Assembly (NCBI GenBank): GCA_963709765.1
Contig: CAVPXL010000007.1
Span: 124,001-188,000 of the forward strand
From: Roseitranquillus sp963709765
Lineage (GTDB): Bacteria; Pseudomonadota; Alphaproteobacteria; Rhodobacterales; Rhodobacteraceae
DNA length: 64,000 bases
Direction: 5' to 3'
Part shown: in pieces, positions 1 to 8,389 of the stretch
Layout of the letters: each line of letters begins with the position of its first letter
Position numbering within the stretch: position 1 is the first letter of the stretch
Position numbers and translations under genes: made by a program
The notes under the pieces: model-generated
What the model was told of the DNA's origin: nothing
The model's database searches: none
What the model saw: only the letters and a program-made list of their open reading frames with translations

Positions 1-1131
1 CCACCGCACGATACTGCGCGCAGATGCCCTTGTTCTGGAACACGGTGCTCGAACGTACGCGGTAATGCTGGAAATCGTAGGGTCCGCCGATCAGGTTGGT
101 GACCTGCAGCCCCTCGACAGCCGAGGTGCGCGGATAGATCGAGTAGGGTCCGATCCCGGTCCAGTCGTCGACGTCGAAGCCGAGGATCTTTCCGTCCTTG
201 TCTACGCGCGATCCGGCCGGTCGCCTCATGATCGCGGGCATGGATGTCGCTCGTGAAGGATTCCAGCCGGTCGGCGCAGAACTTCACGGGACGTCCCATG
301 ATCTTGGCGATCGCTGCGGTGGCCACCTCGTCGGGATAGACGTGGACCTTCAGGCCGAAGGAGCCGCCCACGTCGCCGCAGACGACGCGCACGCGGCTCT
401 CGGGAATGTCCATGTGTTTGGCCAGCAGCACCTGCAGCATGTGCGGCGCCTGGTTCGAGACATGGGCCGTCAGCTCGCCCTCGCCTCCGTTCCAGTCGGC
501 GAGGATGACTCGCGGCTCCAGCGTCACGCCCGTATGGCGTCCCGTCTTGAACGCGGCCTCGACGACCGTGTGCGCGCCGTCGAACGCCACCTCCGGCGTG
601 TCGGTCGCGTTGGTCTTGCGGAAACACAGGTTGTCATCGAACTGCGGGTGCAGGACGGGCGTCTCCGCGTCGAGGGCGCTGCGCATGTCGGTGACCGCCG
701 GAAGCGCCTCGAAATCGATAATGACGAGTGCCGCGGCAGCCTCCGCCTCGGCACGGGTGCGCGCGACGACCGCGACCACGGGCTCGCCCGCCCAGCAGGC
801 CCGGTCCACCGCCAGCGCGTGCTGCGGCGGCGTCTTCATCCCCTCGAGATGAACGAGCTTGCCCTCCCACGGCGTGCAGACCTCGGCCAGCTCCTTGCCC
901 GTGAAGATACGCAGGACACCCTTCTCGGCGCGGGCGGCCTCGGCGTCGATCTCGCCGATCCTGCGCGTGGGCATGGGGGCTGCGGACGAAGGCAACATGA
1001 ACCATGCGCGGCAGGGTGATGTCGTCGACATAACGACCCTTGCCAGCGACCAATCTCGCCGCGTTCGGGCGGGGCACGGTGCGGCCGATGTAGCTGTTCG
1101 GTCGGTTGGGATCGTCGAGTCGGATGGTCAT
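1..1131 (-). pseudogene. Molybdenum hydroxylase large subunit (CoxL/xanthine dehydrogenase family), 5' part, two frameshifts, cut by window edge
   Basis: Molybdopterin-binding catalytic subunit of a CO-dehydrogenase/xanthine-oxidase type hydroxylase. From the ATG at 1131 the frame reads through typical N-terminal sequence (GRYVDDITLPRMVHVAFVRS, then SPHAHA). Near 975 the family sequence (RIGEID...) continues only if one base is skipped. The new frame runs through VRVVCGDVGGSFGLKVHVYP and MGRPVKFCADRLESF, then a second single extra base near 208 shifts it to VDKDGKILGFDVDDWTGIGP, which continues to base 1. Both breaks look like one-base insertions with conserved sequence on each side, so they may be sequence errors. 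The start overlaps the CoxS-like stop by 4 bp. The active-site loop that would separate CO dehydrogenase from other hydroxylases lies beyond the edge, so the substrate is unknown. Confidence 0.75.
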
Positions 1132-1628
1132 GCCTCCCCCTTTCCGGCCCGTGCGCGCGCCACCGTCTCGACGGCGTCCACGATGGCCTCGTAGCCGGTG
1201 CAGCGGCAGTAATTGCCGGACATGTGCTCGCGGATAGCCTCGCGCGAAGGGATTTCGGCGGCCTCGATCAGCGCCTTCGCGGCGACAAGCATTCCAGGCG
1301 TGCAGTAGCCGCATTGCAGCGCGTTCCGCTCCACGAAGGCGGCTTGCAGATCGGCGATCACGCCCGTGTCGGTCAGCCCCTCGACGGTCCAGACATCGGC
1401 CCCGGCCAGTTGCGGGGCGAGGACCAGGCACCCGCGCACGGGTTGGCCGTCCACCAGCACCGTGCAGGCCCCGCAGACCCCGTGCTCGCACCCGACGTGA
1501 GAGCCAGTGAGGCCAAGATCGAGACGCAGCATGTCGATCAGGTGCCGTCCGGCGGGCACGGTCACCTCGACCGCCTCACCATTCACGCTCAGTTCCAGAT
1601 CGATGCGATTGCGAAATGTTTCCGTCAT
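1128..1628 (-). CDS. 2Fe-2S subunit of molybdenum hydroxylase (CoxS-like)
   Basis: Small electron-transfer subunit of the hydroxylase, 166 residues, the usual family length. It has the two expected [2Fe-2S] domains: a plant-ferredoxin-like N-terminal motif (GCEHGVCGACTVLVDG plus a later Cys) and the C-terminal four-helix motif (QCGYCTPGM and NYCRCTGYEAI). It passes electrons from the Mo cofactor of the large subunit to the FAD subunit in the cytoplasm. The gene sits between the FAD and Mo subunit genes with 4-bp overlaps on both sides, a tight M-S-L order consistent with translational coupling. Confidence 0.93.
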   Translation of the reverse strand: MTETFRNRIDLELSVNGEAVEVTVPAGRHLIDMLRLDLGLTGSHVGCEHGVCGACTVLVDGQPVRGCLVLAPQLAGADVWTVEGLTDTGVIADLQAAFVERNALQCGYCTPGMLVAAKALIEAAEIPSREAIREHMSGNYCRCTGYEAIVDAVETVARARAGKGEA

Positions 1629-2455
1629 GCGTCGTCTCCCAGTTCGGCGGCAATACGGCGCAGCAGCACGCCCGCGAGGTGACGGCGATAGGTTGCGCTC
1701 GCCTGCGTGTCGCTCGGCGGATCAAGGGCGGCGGCCAAGGCATCGACCGCGCCATCGATATCGCCCTCGTCAAGCTTCCCCATGGCGGCGCGGCACAGGA
1801 TCGGAGTCGGCCCCGCGCCGAACGCGGCAATGCGGTGCGCCCGGTTGCGCCGCACCACGGCGAGCCCGGCCAGCGCATAATCGCCCGCGCGACGTGCGGC
1901 CTCGCGGATGACCTGAAGCTCCCCCTGCCCCGCCAGTGGCACGGCCAGCCCTGTCAGGATCTCGCCTTCGTGCATGGCGGTTTCGAACACGTCGATGAAG
2001 AAGTCTTCCGCCGGCACCTCGCGGGTGCCGCCAGCCCCTTCGAGCAGGATCACGGCCCCGAGCGCGACGGCGCAGGCGGGGAATTCCGCCGCCGGGTCGG
2101 CATGGGCAATCGAGCCGCCGATGGTCCCGCGGTTGCGGATCGCCTCATGCGCGATGAGGGGGGCTGCCTGAGACAACAGCGGCGCGTGCTCGGCGACCAA
2201 GGCGTCGTCCGCGATTTCGGCGTGGCGGGTCAACGCACCGATGATCAGCCGCTCGCCTTCGATCCGTGTGCCGCGCAGCGCAGCGAGGCCGGTGATGTCC
2301 ACCAGCAGGTCGCCGGTGCTCAGCCCCATGTTCAAGGCCGCGACGAGGCTCTGGCCACCCGCAAGCACCCGTCCTGCACCGTTGGCATCGATCAACAATT
2401 GGATCGCATGCGCCACGTCATCCGCGCGGGCATAGCCCCCCACCTGAGCCTTCAT
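1625..2455 (-). CDS. FAD-binding subunit of molybdenum hydroxylase (CoxM-like)
   Basis: Medium subunit, 276 residues, which carries FAD and hands electrons to the external acceptor. Seen: an N-terminal FAD-binding motif (AGGQSLVAALNMGL), the second FAD motif around IRNRGTIGGSIAHADPAAEFP, and a CO_deh_flav_C-like C-terminus. I chose the ATG at 2455 because it gives the normal family start (MKAQVGGYARADDV); a longer frame upstream would run into the divergent promoter region. It is the first gene of the three-gene operon and is divergent from the TetR-type gene at 2607, which is probably its regulator. Confidence 0.92.
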   Translation of the reverse strand: MKAQVGGYARADDVAHAIQLLIDANGAGRVLAGGQSLVAALNMGLSTGDLLVDITGLAALRGTRIEGERLIIGALTRHAEIADDALVAEHAPLLSQAAPLIAHEAIRNRGTIGGSIAHADPAAEFPACAVALGAVILLEGAGGTREVPAEDFFIDVFETAMHEGEILTGLAVPLAGQGELQVIREAARRAGDYALAGLAVVRRNRAHRIAAFGAGPTPILCRAAMGKLDEGDIDGAVDALAAALDPPSDTQASATYRRHLAGVLLRRIAAELGDDA

Positions 2456-2490
2456 GTGTCCCCCCTCCCTGGCGTCGTTCCCGACGCTCG

Positions 2491-2531
2491 TGATCGCACG
2501 AAATCGCACAAACTTGTTGATCACACGATCA
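2491..2531. promoter_or_regulatory. Putative TetR operator in divergent promoter region
   Basis: Between the hydroxylase operon and the TetR gene there are two direct copies of TGATC(G/A)CACGA, at 2491-2501 and 2518-2528, 27 bp apart. The second copy also forms an inverted repeat, TGATC-ACAC-GATCA (2518-2531). The spacing and position suit binding by the adjacent TetR protein. Binding is inferred. Confidence 0.45.
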
Positions 2532-2606
2532 CTAAGCGGAATGGTTGAGATGCTTCGCTTGAAAAAGCAAGGGAAATCCCAAATCGACTGATCACGGGAG
2601 ACTGCC

Positions 2607-3248
2607 ATGGATGAGATGCGGAGTGCGGAAGCACAAACGGACCGCGACCGTCGCAGGCTTCCGCCCGAAAAGCGGCAGAAGCAGATCGTAGACGAGGCGG
2701 TACGCTTCTTCGCCGACGTGGGGCTGGACGGAAATACCCGCGAACTGGCCAAACGACTGGGCGTGACGCAATCGTTGATATTCAAGTATTTTGAGAGCAA
2801 GCAGGCCCTGATCGAAGCCGTCTACGCACGCGTCTATCTCGACCGTATCTCACCGGACTGGTCGAGTATGCTGCGCGACCGCGACTGCCCCCTGCGCGAG
2901 CGTATGATCGCATTCTATAGCGAGTACGGCGCGCGGATCTTCGACTATGCGTGGATGCGAATCTTCATGTTCTCGGGCCTGGCCGGAGCCGACCTGAACC
3001 GCCGGTACCTGGGGCACCTGAGCAAAACCATACTCGAGCCGATGCTGGAAGAAATTCGGTATGAATTCGGCGACAAGAGGACCCCGACGAGCGAAGACCT
3101 GTGGTCGCTTCACGGCGGGATTGTCTATATCGGTATCCGTCAACATATCTATCAGGTCCCGACGCCAGACGATCCCCTGCCCGAAATCGAGCGCGCAATC
3201 GATCGGTTTCTCGGATCGTTGGCCACAGCTGGAAAAAGCCCCCGTTAA
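2607..3248 (+). CDS. TetR/AcrR family transcriptional regulator
   Basis: A 213-residue one-component regulator. Residues about 15-65 form the TetR helix-turn-helix (RQKQIVDEAVRFFADVGLDG, then TRELAKRLGVTQSLIFKYFE); the rest is the helical ligand-binding domain. The ATG at 2607 is used; an in-frame ATG three codons later is also possible. It is transcribed away from the molybdenum hydroxylase operon, with direct and inverted repeats in the shared promoter, so local repression of that operon is the simplest role. The effector cannot be told from sequence. Confidence 0.88.
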   Translation: MDEMRSAEAQTDRDRRRLPPEKRQKQIVDEAVRFFADVGLDGNTRELAKRLGVTQSLIFKYFESKQALIEAVYARVYLDRISPDWSSMLRDRDCPLRERMIAFYSEYGARIFDYAWMRIFMFSGLAGADLNRRYLGHLSKTILEPMLEEIRYEFGDKRTPTSEDLWSLHGGIVYIGIRQHIYQVPTPDDPLPEIERAIDRFLGSLATAGKSPR

Positions 3249-3560
3249 GGTCGCAAAAGTCTGGAAATCTTCATGCGACGAGGCGGCGAGGCGGCGAGGA
3301 AAGTTGGAGCTGCGCGTCAACCCGCTGCCCATCGCGCTCCACGCGGACCTCGGCGCGATGTGGCAATGCTGCAGCAGGGTCAGCCGGTCTTGCCTCCGAG
3401 CGCACACGATCAGTCGGCCGGAATGAAGCAAGTGCCCGTTGATTGATCTCGAACAAAGCCGACCGCGCGCACGTGGTCGATGATCACTCGCGCCAGAACA
3501 ATGCCAGCCAATCGTAGGCTGATAAACCGACGCCACAGTCGATCCCGATGGGAGGCCGCC
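3249..3560. other. Intergenic, no gene recognised
   Basis: About 310 bp between the TetR gene and the flavodoxin-like gene. It holds a short tandem repeat of GGCGGCGA units near 3285-3300 but no convincing reading frame, terminator or FNR-type palindrome. Confidence 0.5.
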
Positions 3561-4097
3561 ATGAATGTCCTGATCGTTTTTGCGACAATCGAGGGGCAAA
3601 CCGCCCGGGTTGCTCGGTTCATCGAGGACACGGCGCGCGCGGGCGGACATGAGGTCATGCTGTTCGACGCAGCCGAGGAGACCGAATCCCTGTCGCTCGA
3701 GAATTTCGACAAGGTGATCCTTGCGGCTCCGGTCCACGAGCGCCGACATCCCAAGGACTTCGAGGTCCTCCTCGCGGGTCACCGGCGCGACCTGGAGGCA
3801 AAAGATACCCTGCTGATCTCGGTGAGCCTCAGCGCAGCCTTTCCCGAAGGACTCGAAGAGGCCGGTGAATACGTCACCGAATTGAAGATGCGAACGGAGT
3901 TTACGCCCGACGTCGAGATGCTCGTCGCGGGCGCCATTCGAACCAGCCGCTACGACTACTTCGCCCGCCAGGTCGTTCGCCATGTCGTGCTTCGCGACCG
4001 CGAGGTGGACCCGTTGGACGAAGAGCACGAGTTCACCGATTGGGAGGCGCTGTCCTCACAACTCGCTCAGTTCCTCGACAGGAGCAAAGTGAAGTAG
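3561..4097 (+). CDS. hemG: HemG-like flavodoxin, protoporphyrinogen IX dehydrogenase (menaquinone/quinone type)
   Basis: A 178-residue flavodoxin-fold protein similar to HemG, which oxidises protoporphyrinogen IX to protoporphyrin IX with quinones as acceptor during haem synthesis at low oxygen. Seen: an N-terminal FMN phosphate loop (FATIEGQTARVA, residues about 6-17), the KVILAAPVHERRHPK region typical of HemG, and a C-terminal part rich in aromatic and acidic residues. The ATG at 3561 follows a GGAGG ribosome site and gives the usual start; the longer frame from 3480 lacks family similarity. It lies next to NsrR, haemoglobin and cbb3 oxidase genes, which fits a low-oxygen role. Another flavodoxin function cannot be excluded. 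Confidence 0.75.
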   Translation: MNVLIVFATIEGQTARVARFIEDTARAGGHEVMLFDAAEETESLSLENFDKVILAAPVHERRHPKDFEVLLAGHRRDLEAKDTLLISVSLSAAFPEGLEEAGEYVTELKMRTEFTPDVEMLVAGAIRTSRYDYFARQVVRHVVLRDREVDPLDEEHEFTDWEALSSQLAQFLDRSKVK

Positions 4098-4212
4098 CCG
4101 AACAATATTATGGCTTGGCAAATCTTGGACAACATCAGGGAAAACCCGCGCCTTTCTTGACCGGATCGAGCAACAACGCCCTCGCGCGGTCCCCGTTCGC
4201 GCCTTCAATTGT

Positions 4213-4641
4213 TCATTGCCGTCCCTGCAACTCGCGCGCGCGGCGCGGAAGGGCGATGTCCGCGAGAGTGGAGCGGTCCAGTTCGGCAAGAAAGACCGCC
4301 TCCGCCCGGTGCAAGCGTCCCTTCAGTGCGCAGCGTCCGTCGAGGGTACAGTCGTTGTGCGTGCCGAAACATTCGACCAGCACATGCCCCTCCTCGAGCA
4401 AACGCACGACATCGCCGAGCCGCAAGTCTTCCGGCCGCCGCGCCAGCGTCGCGCCACCGCCGCCGCCTCGGCGCGTTGTGACAACTCCGGCGCGGGCCAG
4501 GCATTGCATGATCTTGGTCAGATGGTTCCGCGAGATTTGGAACTCGTCGGCGAGTTCCGCCGTCGAAAATCCGCGGGTAGGCTCACTCGCCAGCCGCATC
4601 AGGGCGCGCAGGCCGTAGTCTGTGAAGGAGGTCAGCCGCAT
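4213..4641 (-). CDS. nsrR: Rrf2 family NO-sensing repressor NsrR
   Basis: A 142-residue Rrf2 winged-helix regulator. The N-terminal HTH (residues about 25-50, STAELADEFQISRNHLTKIM) and wing are typical, and three cysteines (C91, C98, C104 within VECFGTHNDCTLDGRC) match the [Fe-S] cluster ligands of NsrR rather than of IscR. NsrR loses repression when NO attacks its cluster. The gene is divergent from a truncated haemoglobin gene and a near-perfect dyad lies between them at 4666-4680, so it probably controls that gene and itself. Confidence 0.85.
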   Translation of the reverse strand: MRLTSFTDYGLRALMRLASEPTRGFSTAELADEFQISRNHLTKIMQCLARAGVVTTRRGGGGGATLARRPEDLRLGDVVRLLEEGHVLVECFGTHNDCTLDGRCALKGRLHRAEAVFLAELDRSTLADIALPRRARELQGRQ

Positions 4642-4665
4642 CGATTTCTGATCGGTTCTCTAAAT

Positions 4666-4680
4666 GGTATTTACAATACC
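4666..4680. promoter_or_regulatory. Putative NsrR operator
   Basis: A perfect inverted repeat GGTATT-TAC-AATACC sits 25 bp upstream of the nsrR start and about 50 bp upstream of the haemoglobin start, in an AT-rich patch. Size and placement fit an Rrf2-type dyad operator controlling both genes. Binding by NsrR is inferred. Confidence 0.55.
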
Positions 4681-4732
4681 TATTAGCAGGCGTAGGCACG
4701 AATGCAAGTCTTCAGCTCTTCGAGGTCACAAC

Positions 4733-5197
4733 ATGTCCACAGAAACTGAGGCGACCATCACCTCGGCCAGACCGGAACTGACCGCCGCGCTGATGGAAGA
4801 GACGGGCCTTTCGGAGGACGTGCTGAATGCGCTCGTCCGCCGGTTCTACGACAAGGTGCGGCGGGATCCGATGCTCGGCCCGATCTTTGCGGCTCGTATC
4901 ACGGACTGGGAGCAGCATTTCCAACGCCTGACCGCATTCTGGTCATCCGTCGCGCTGATGACCGGGCGCTACAGCGGTCGCCCGGTCCAGGCTCACGCGG
5001 GACTCCCGGTGGAGTGGGACCACTTCAAGCGGTGGCTGGCGCTGTTCCGCGAAACGGCGGACGAGGTGTGTCTCCCTGCCGGCGCCTCCCTTGTGGTTGA
5101 GCGCGCCGAGCGCATCGCCCGCTCGCTTCACTTCGCGGTCGAGGATTCAAGGGCGGATACGCCGCCGAACCTGCGCGCGCCCTCGTTGGCCCGCTGA
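4733..5197 (+). CDS. Group III truncated haemoglobin
   Basis: A 154-residue globin of the short 2-over-2 type. The pattern LNALVRRFYDKVRRDPMLGP, then ITDWEQHFQRLTAFWSSVAL and PVEWDHFKRWLALFRE, is that of group III (TrHbP/CtrHb) proteins, with the proximal His expected in the VEWDHF region. These proteins are linked to NO or peroxide chemistry under low oxygen. I used the ATG at 4733 (MSTETEAT), since the longer frame from 4664 crosses the operator. It is divergent from nsrR and followed by the DUF488 gene, a common haemoglobin neighbour. Confidence 0.88.
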   Translation: MSTETEATITSARPELTAALMEETGLSEDVLNALVRRFYDKVRRDPMLGPIFAARITDWEQHFQRLTAFWSSVALMTGRYSGRPVQAHAGLPVEWDHFKRWLALFRETADEVCLPAGASLVVERAERIARSLHFAVEDSRADTPPNLRAPSLAR

Positions 5198-5228
5198 ACG
5201 TTCGACTGCAATCGCGAAGGAGCCAGCC

Positions 5229-5639
5229 ATGACAAGCCAGACTCACGCGACACAGGACGTCGAGGCGCGACGACAGAGCCTTGTGACCGGTCCGCCGGAG
5301 GCAGGTTTCGACATAGTCCTCTCGATGACACCCCTTCCCCGGAAGCGGGTCTGGCCGCGCGGCGCCTCCAAGGAGGGCTTGGGGCACGAAGACCGGATCC
5401 GCGACGTCGCCCCGTCAAACGACCTTCGCGAGCGGCTCGACCATGAAGGAAAGAAGTGGGGCGAGTTCCGGAAGCGCTACTGCCGGGAGTTCGACGAAAA
5501 TGAGGAGGCCGTCAGACGCTGCCTCGACTGGTGCGGCAAGGGGCCGGTAACGCTCCATTTCGGCGCGAGGGATCGCGAACCCAATCAGGCGGTGGTCCTG
5601 TGGGACTATCTCGTCGAGCGGCTGGAGGACACCTCGTGA
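5229..5639 (+). CDS. DUF488 family protein
   Basis: A 136-residue protein of the DUF488 family, whose biochemical role is unsettled. Family hallmarks: RVWPRGASKE, DVAPSNDLRERL, WGEFRKRYCREF and the C-terminal block VTLHFGARDREPNQAVVL. The ATG at 5229 follows an AAGGAG site. It lies 31 bp after the haemoglobin gene and its stop overlaps the next start (GTGA), so the three genes are probably one transcript. This family often accompanies truncated haemoglobins. Confidence 0.82.
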   Translation: MTSQTHATQDVEARRQSLVTGPPEAGFDIVLSMTPLPRKRVWPRGASKEGLGHEDRIRDVAPSNDLRERLDHEGKKWGEFRKRYCREFDENEEAVRRCLDWCGKGPVTLHFGARDREPNQAVVLWDYLVERLEDTS

Positions 5640-6325
5640 GCAACGACCGGTCCGATGGCTACGCCTCACCTCCATGCCTCGCGCACGAGGTCGATCCGGC
5701 CTACTTCGACCCGATGGCCGTCGATCCGCAGCAGGCGGCCGACGTCGCCCGGTGGCGCAAGGTCGAGCGCAAACGGCTGCGCGACGCACGGACGACGCTG
5801 CCGGTCTCTGCGCGCGAGACAATCGCAGCGGCGCTGTCCCGCGCCCTCGACACGTTTCTTGCCGAGCGGATCGGGCCGGTCGTGGGGCGTGTCGTCTCCG
5901 GCTATTGGCCGATCAAATCCGAGCCCGACCTGCGCGGCTGGCTCGGACGACTTCACGACGCAGGCGCCGTGACGGCGCTGCCCGTTGTCGAGACCAAGGC
6001 AGCGCCTCTGGTGTTTCGGCTCTGGGAGCCTCGCATGCGAATGATCCGCGGCGACTGGAACATCAATGTGCCGCCGCCGGATTCGGACCTTGTGACGCCG
6101 GAGATCACCCTTGCCCCGCTCGTCGGCTGGGACGGCGCGGGGTACCGTCTTGGATATGGCGGCGGCTACTTCGACCGCACTCTCGCCGCACTCTCACGGC
6201 GGCCCCTCGTCATCGGAGTCGGGCTCGAGGCGGCACGCCTGCCTACGATCTTTCCGCAGCCGCACGACATACCGATGGACGCCGTCGTGACCGAGGCCGG
6301 CCTGCGAATGGTGCGGGAGCGCTGA
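5636..6325 (+). CDS. 5-formyltetrahydrofolate cyclo-ligase family protein
   Basis: Predicted ATP-dependent conversion of 5-formyl-THF to 5,10-methenyl-THF in the cytoplasm, 229 residues. Seen: the basic ATP-contacting start of the domain (ARWRKVERKRLRDAR), GYWPIKSEPDLRGWL, and the C-terminal family signature GYRLGYGGGYFDRTLAAL. The GTG at 5636, sharing GTGA with the DUF488 stop, gives an N-terminal extension (YASPPCLAHEVDPAYF); an internal ATG would remove it. The overlap implies coupling with the upstream gene. Confidence 0.88.
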   Translation: MSNDRSDGYASPPCLAHEVDPAYFDPMAVDPQQAADVARWRKVERKRLRDARTTLPVSARETIAAALSRALDTFLAERIGPVVGRVVSGYWPIKSEPDLRGWLGRLHDAGAVTALPVVETKAAPLVFRLWEPRMRMIRGDWNINVPPPDSDLVTPEITLAPLVGWDGAGYRLGYGGGYFDRTLAALSRRPLVIGVGLEAARLPTIFPQPHDIPMDAVVTEAGLRMVRER

Positions 6326-6729
6326 AAATGCGGCTCGCCTTGCACCTTCAGTTTCGGCGCTTTGGGCCCGCATCCGCTCCAGCCGGCTCTGCTCGGGGCT
6401 TTCCACGCGTCATTGGGTATTGTCGCGGCCCCCGGATCTTTCGCCCGGTCGGATGCGCACGGTGCGTGCGAGTCGGAGAGTCCCGACTGGCTGGCCCCTT
6501 CATGGTGCGGCCGCGCCTCACACAAGGGGAAGGTCATGTGCAAGCCGAAGGTCGAAAAATGAGCTTGTTTACCGCAAGCAGAGATGCCTCACTGATTGGA
6601 AGGCCGAACGGAGACTGCCCCCGCGATGCAACTCGCTCGGGCAGACCCGGGCGGCCTCGCGGCCTGCGCCTTAACAACCCATGCGCGATGAGCCAAGGTC
6701 TGGGCAAATCGACTGCCAAGGAGAACTGA
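6326..6729. other. Intergenic region upstream of ccoN
   Basis: About 400 bp without a supported gene, expected to hold the cco promoter. I looked for a canonical FNR box (TTGAT-N4-ATCAA) and found none; the nearest dyad is CTTG-N7-CAAG at 6564-6578, whose spacing is wrong. Confidence 0.45.
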
Positions 6730-8385
6730 ATGATTTCCGGTCTGACGATAGGAACCCGACAGTTCGCGATCGTCATCCTGATCCTGGGTGCGCTCGTCGG
6801 CCTGGGCATGGCAGTGGCCGGCGCCGGAGAGGCCTTCGGCGCGCACGGCTTCATAGTTCTGGCTTTCAGCGGGGTGCTGCTCTTCGCCGTGCTCAACCGG
6901 CTCGACGATCCTGAGCCGCCGCAGGAACGGCTGCGATCCTACTACGACGATCCTATCAAGGTCGGGATCATCCTCGCGATGATCTGGGCGGCGATCGGCA
7001 TGTTCTTCGGCGTCTGGGTGGCCTATCTGCTGGCCTGGCCGGACCTGACATTCGACGCGCCCTGGGCGAGTTTCGGGCGGCTCAGACCCGCCCACACGAC
7101 CGGCGTGATCTTTGGCTTCGGCGGCACCGCGCTGATCGCCACGTCGTTCCACGTCATGCAACGGACGAGCCGGGCGCGCCTCGCCGGCGAGTTCAGCCCG
7201 TGGTTCGTGCTGATCGGTTACCAGCTCTTCGTGATCCTCGCCGTCAGCGGCTACCTGATGGGCATCAACCAGTCCAAGGAATACGCCGAAGCGGAGTGGT
7301 ACGCCGATCTCTGGCTGGTCGTGGTCTGGGTGACGTACTTCGTCCTCTACATCCGCACGCTCGCGCGCCGGAACGAGCCGCACATCTACGTGGCGAACTG
7401 GTACTACATGGCGTTCATCCTGATCGTCGCCGTCCTACACATCTTCAACAACATCGCACTGCCGGTCTCGTGGGCGGGGTCGCGCAGCTACATCGTCTGG
7501 TCCGGCGTGCAGGACGCGATGATGCAGTGGTGGTACGGCCACAACGCGGTCGCGTTCTTCCTGACGGCGGGCTTTCTCGGCATGCTCTACTACTACCTGC
7601 CCAAGCGCGCGGAGCGGCCGATCTACTCCTACCGCCTGTCGATCCTGTCGTTCTGGGGGATCGTGTTCTTCTACGTCTGGGTCGGCTCGCACCACCTGCA
7701 CTACACCGCGCTGCCGCACTGGGTGCAGACGCTGGGGATGACATTCTCGGTCATGCTGCTGGTGCCCTCGTGGGCGACTGCGGCGAACGCGCTGCTGACG
7801 CTGAACGGCGCCTGGCACAAGGTGCGCGACGACGCGACGCTGCGCTTCATGATGGTCGCAACGATCTTCTACGGCCTGACCACGTTCGAGGGATCCTTCC
7901 TGGCGATCCGCGGCGTGAACGCGCTGTCGCACTACACCGACTGGACGGTGGCCCATGTCCATGCAGGTACACTCGGCTGGAACGCGATCCTGATCTTCGG
8001 GGCAATCTACGCGGCGGTGCCGGTGATCTGGCGGCGCGAGCGGATGTGGTCGAACCGTCTGATCGAGTGGCACTTCTGGCTCGCCGTGGGCGGGACCGTC
8101 GTCTACGTCTTCGCGATGTGGAACTCGGGCATCCTGCAGGGGCTCATGTGGAGAACGTACAATGACTCGGGCACGTTGCGATACTCGTTCATCGAGACGG
8201 TGATGGCGATGAACCCCTATTATATCGCCCGCGCGGTGGGCGGCACGATGTTCTTCACCGGCACGCTCATCGGCATCTACAACATCTGGATGACGATCCG
8301 GCAGGCGCCGGATGCGCAACTTGCACTCGACCATCCGACCTCACCCGCAGGCGAGGCGGAAGAGCGCAGCGTGCCGGCGGAGTAG
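6730..8385 (+). CDS. ccoN: cbb3-type cytochrome c oxidase subunit I (CcoN)
   Basis: Catalytic membrane subunit, 551 residues, of the high-affinity cbb3 terminal oxidase, which carries haem b and the haem b3-CuB site and pumps protons. About twelve to fourteen hydrophobic segments are visible. Haem and Cu ligands lie in blocks such as LRPAHTTGVIFGFGG, WWYGHNAVAFFL, VWVGSHHLHYTALP and TDWTVAHVHAGTLGWN. First gene of ccoNOQP, 4 bp before ccoO. The N-terminus (about 60 residues, two hydrophobic segments before YYDDPIKVGI) is the longer form of CcoN. Confidence 0.97.
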   Translation: MISGLTIGTRQFAIVILILGALVGLGMAVAGAGEAFGAHGFIVLAFSGVLLFAVLNRLDDPEPPQERLRSYYDDPIKVGIILAMIWAAIGMFFGVWVAYLLAWPDLTFDAPWASFGRLRPAHTTGVIFGFGGTALIATSFHVMQRTSRARLAGEFSPWFVLIGYQLFVILAVSGYLMGINQSKEYAEAEWYADLWLVVVWVTYFVLYIRTLARRNEPHIYVANWYYMAFILIVAVLHIFNNIALPVSWAGSRSYIVWSGVQDAMMQWWYGHNAVAFFLTAGFLGMLYYYLPKRAERPIYSYRLSILSFWGIVFFYVWVGSHHLHYTALPHWVQTLGMTFSVMLLVPSWATAANALLTLNGAWHKVRDDATLRFMMVATIFYGLTTFEGSFLAIRGVNALSHYTDWTVAHVHAGTLGWNAILIFGAIYAAVPVIWRRERMWSNRLIEWHFWLAVGGTVVYVFAMWNSGILQGLMWRTYNDSGTLRYSFIETVMAMNPYYIARAVGGTMFFTGTLIGIYNIWMTIRQAPDAQLALDHPTSPAGEAEERSVPAE

Positions 8386-8389
8386 AAAT

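Noticed and set aside
1..2455. Calling the hydroxylase a genuine aerobic CO dehydrogenase
   Set aside because: The diagnostic active-site loop of the large subunit is beyond the window edge and no CODH accessory genes are visible; only the subunit family is supported.
6564..6578. Possible FNR box CTTG-TTTACCG-CAAG upstream of ccoN
   Set aside because: The half-sites are separated by 7 rather than 8 bases and lack the TTGAT/ATCAA consensus, so it does not meet the FNR pattern.
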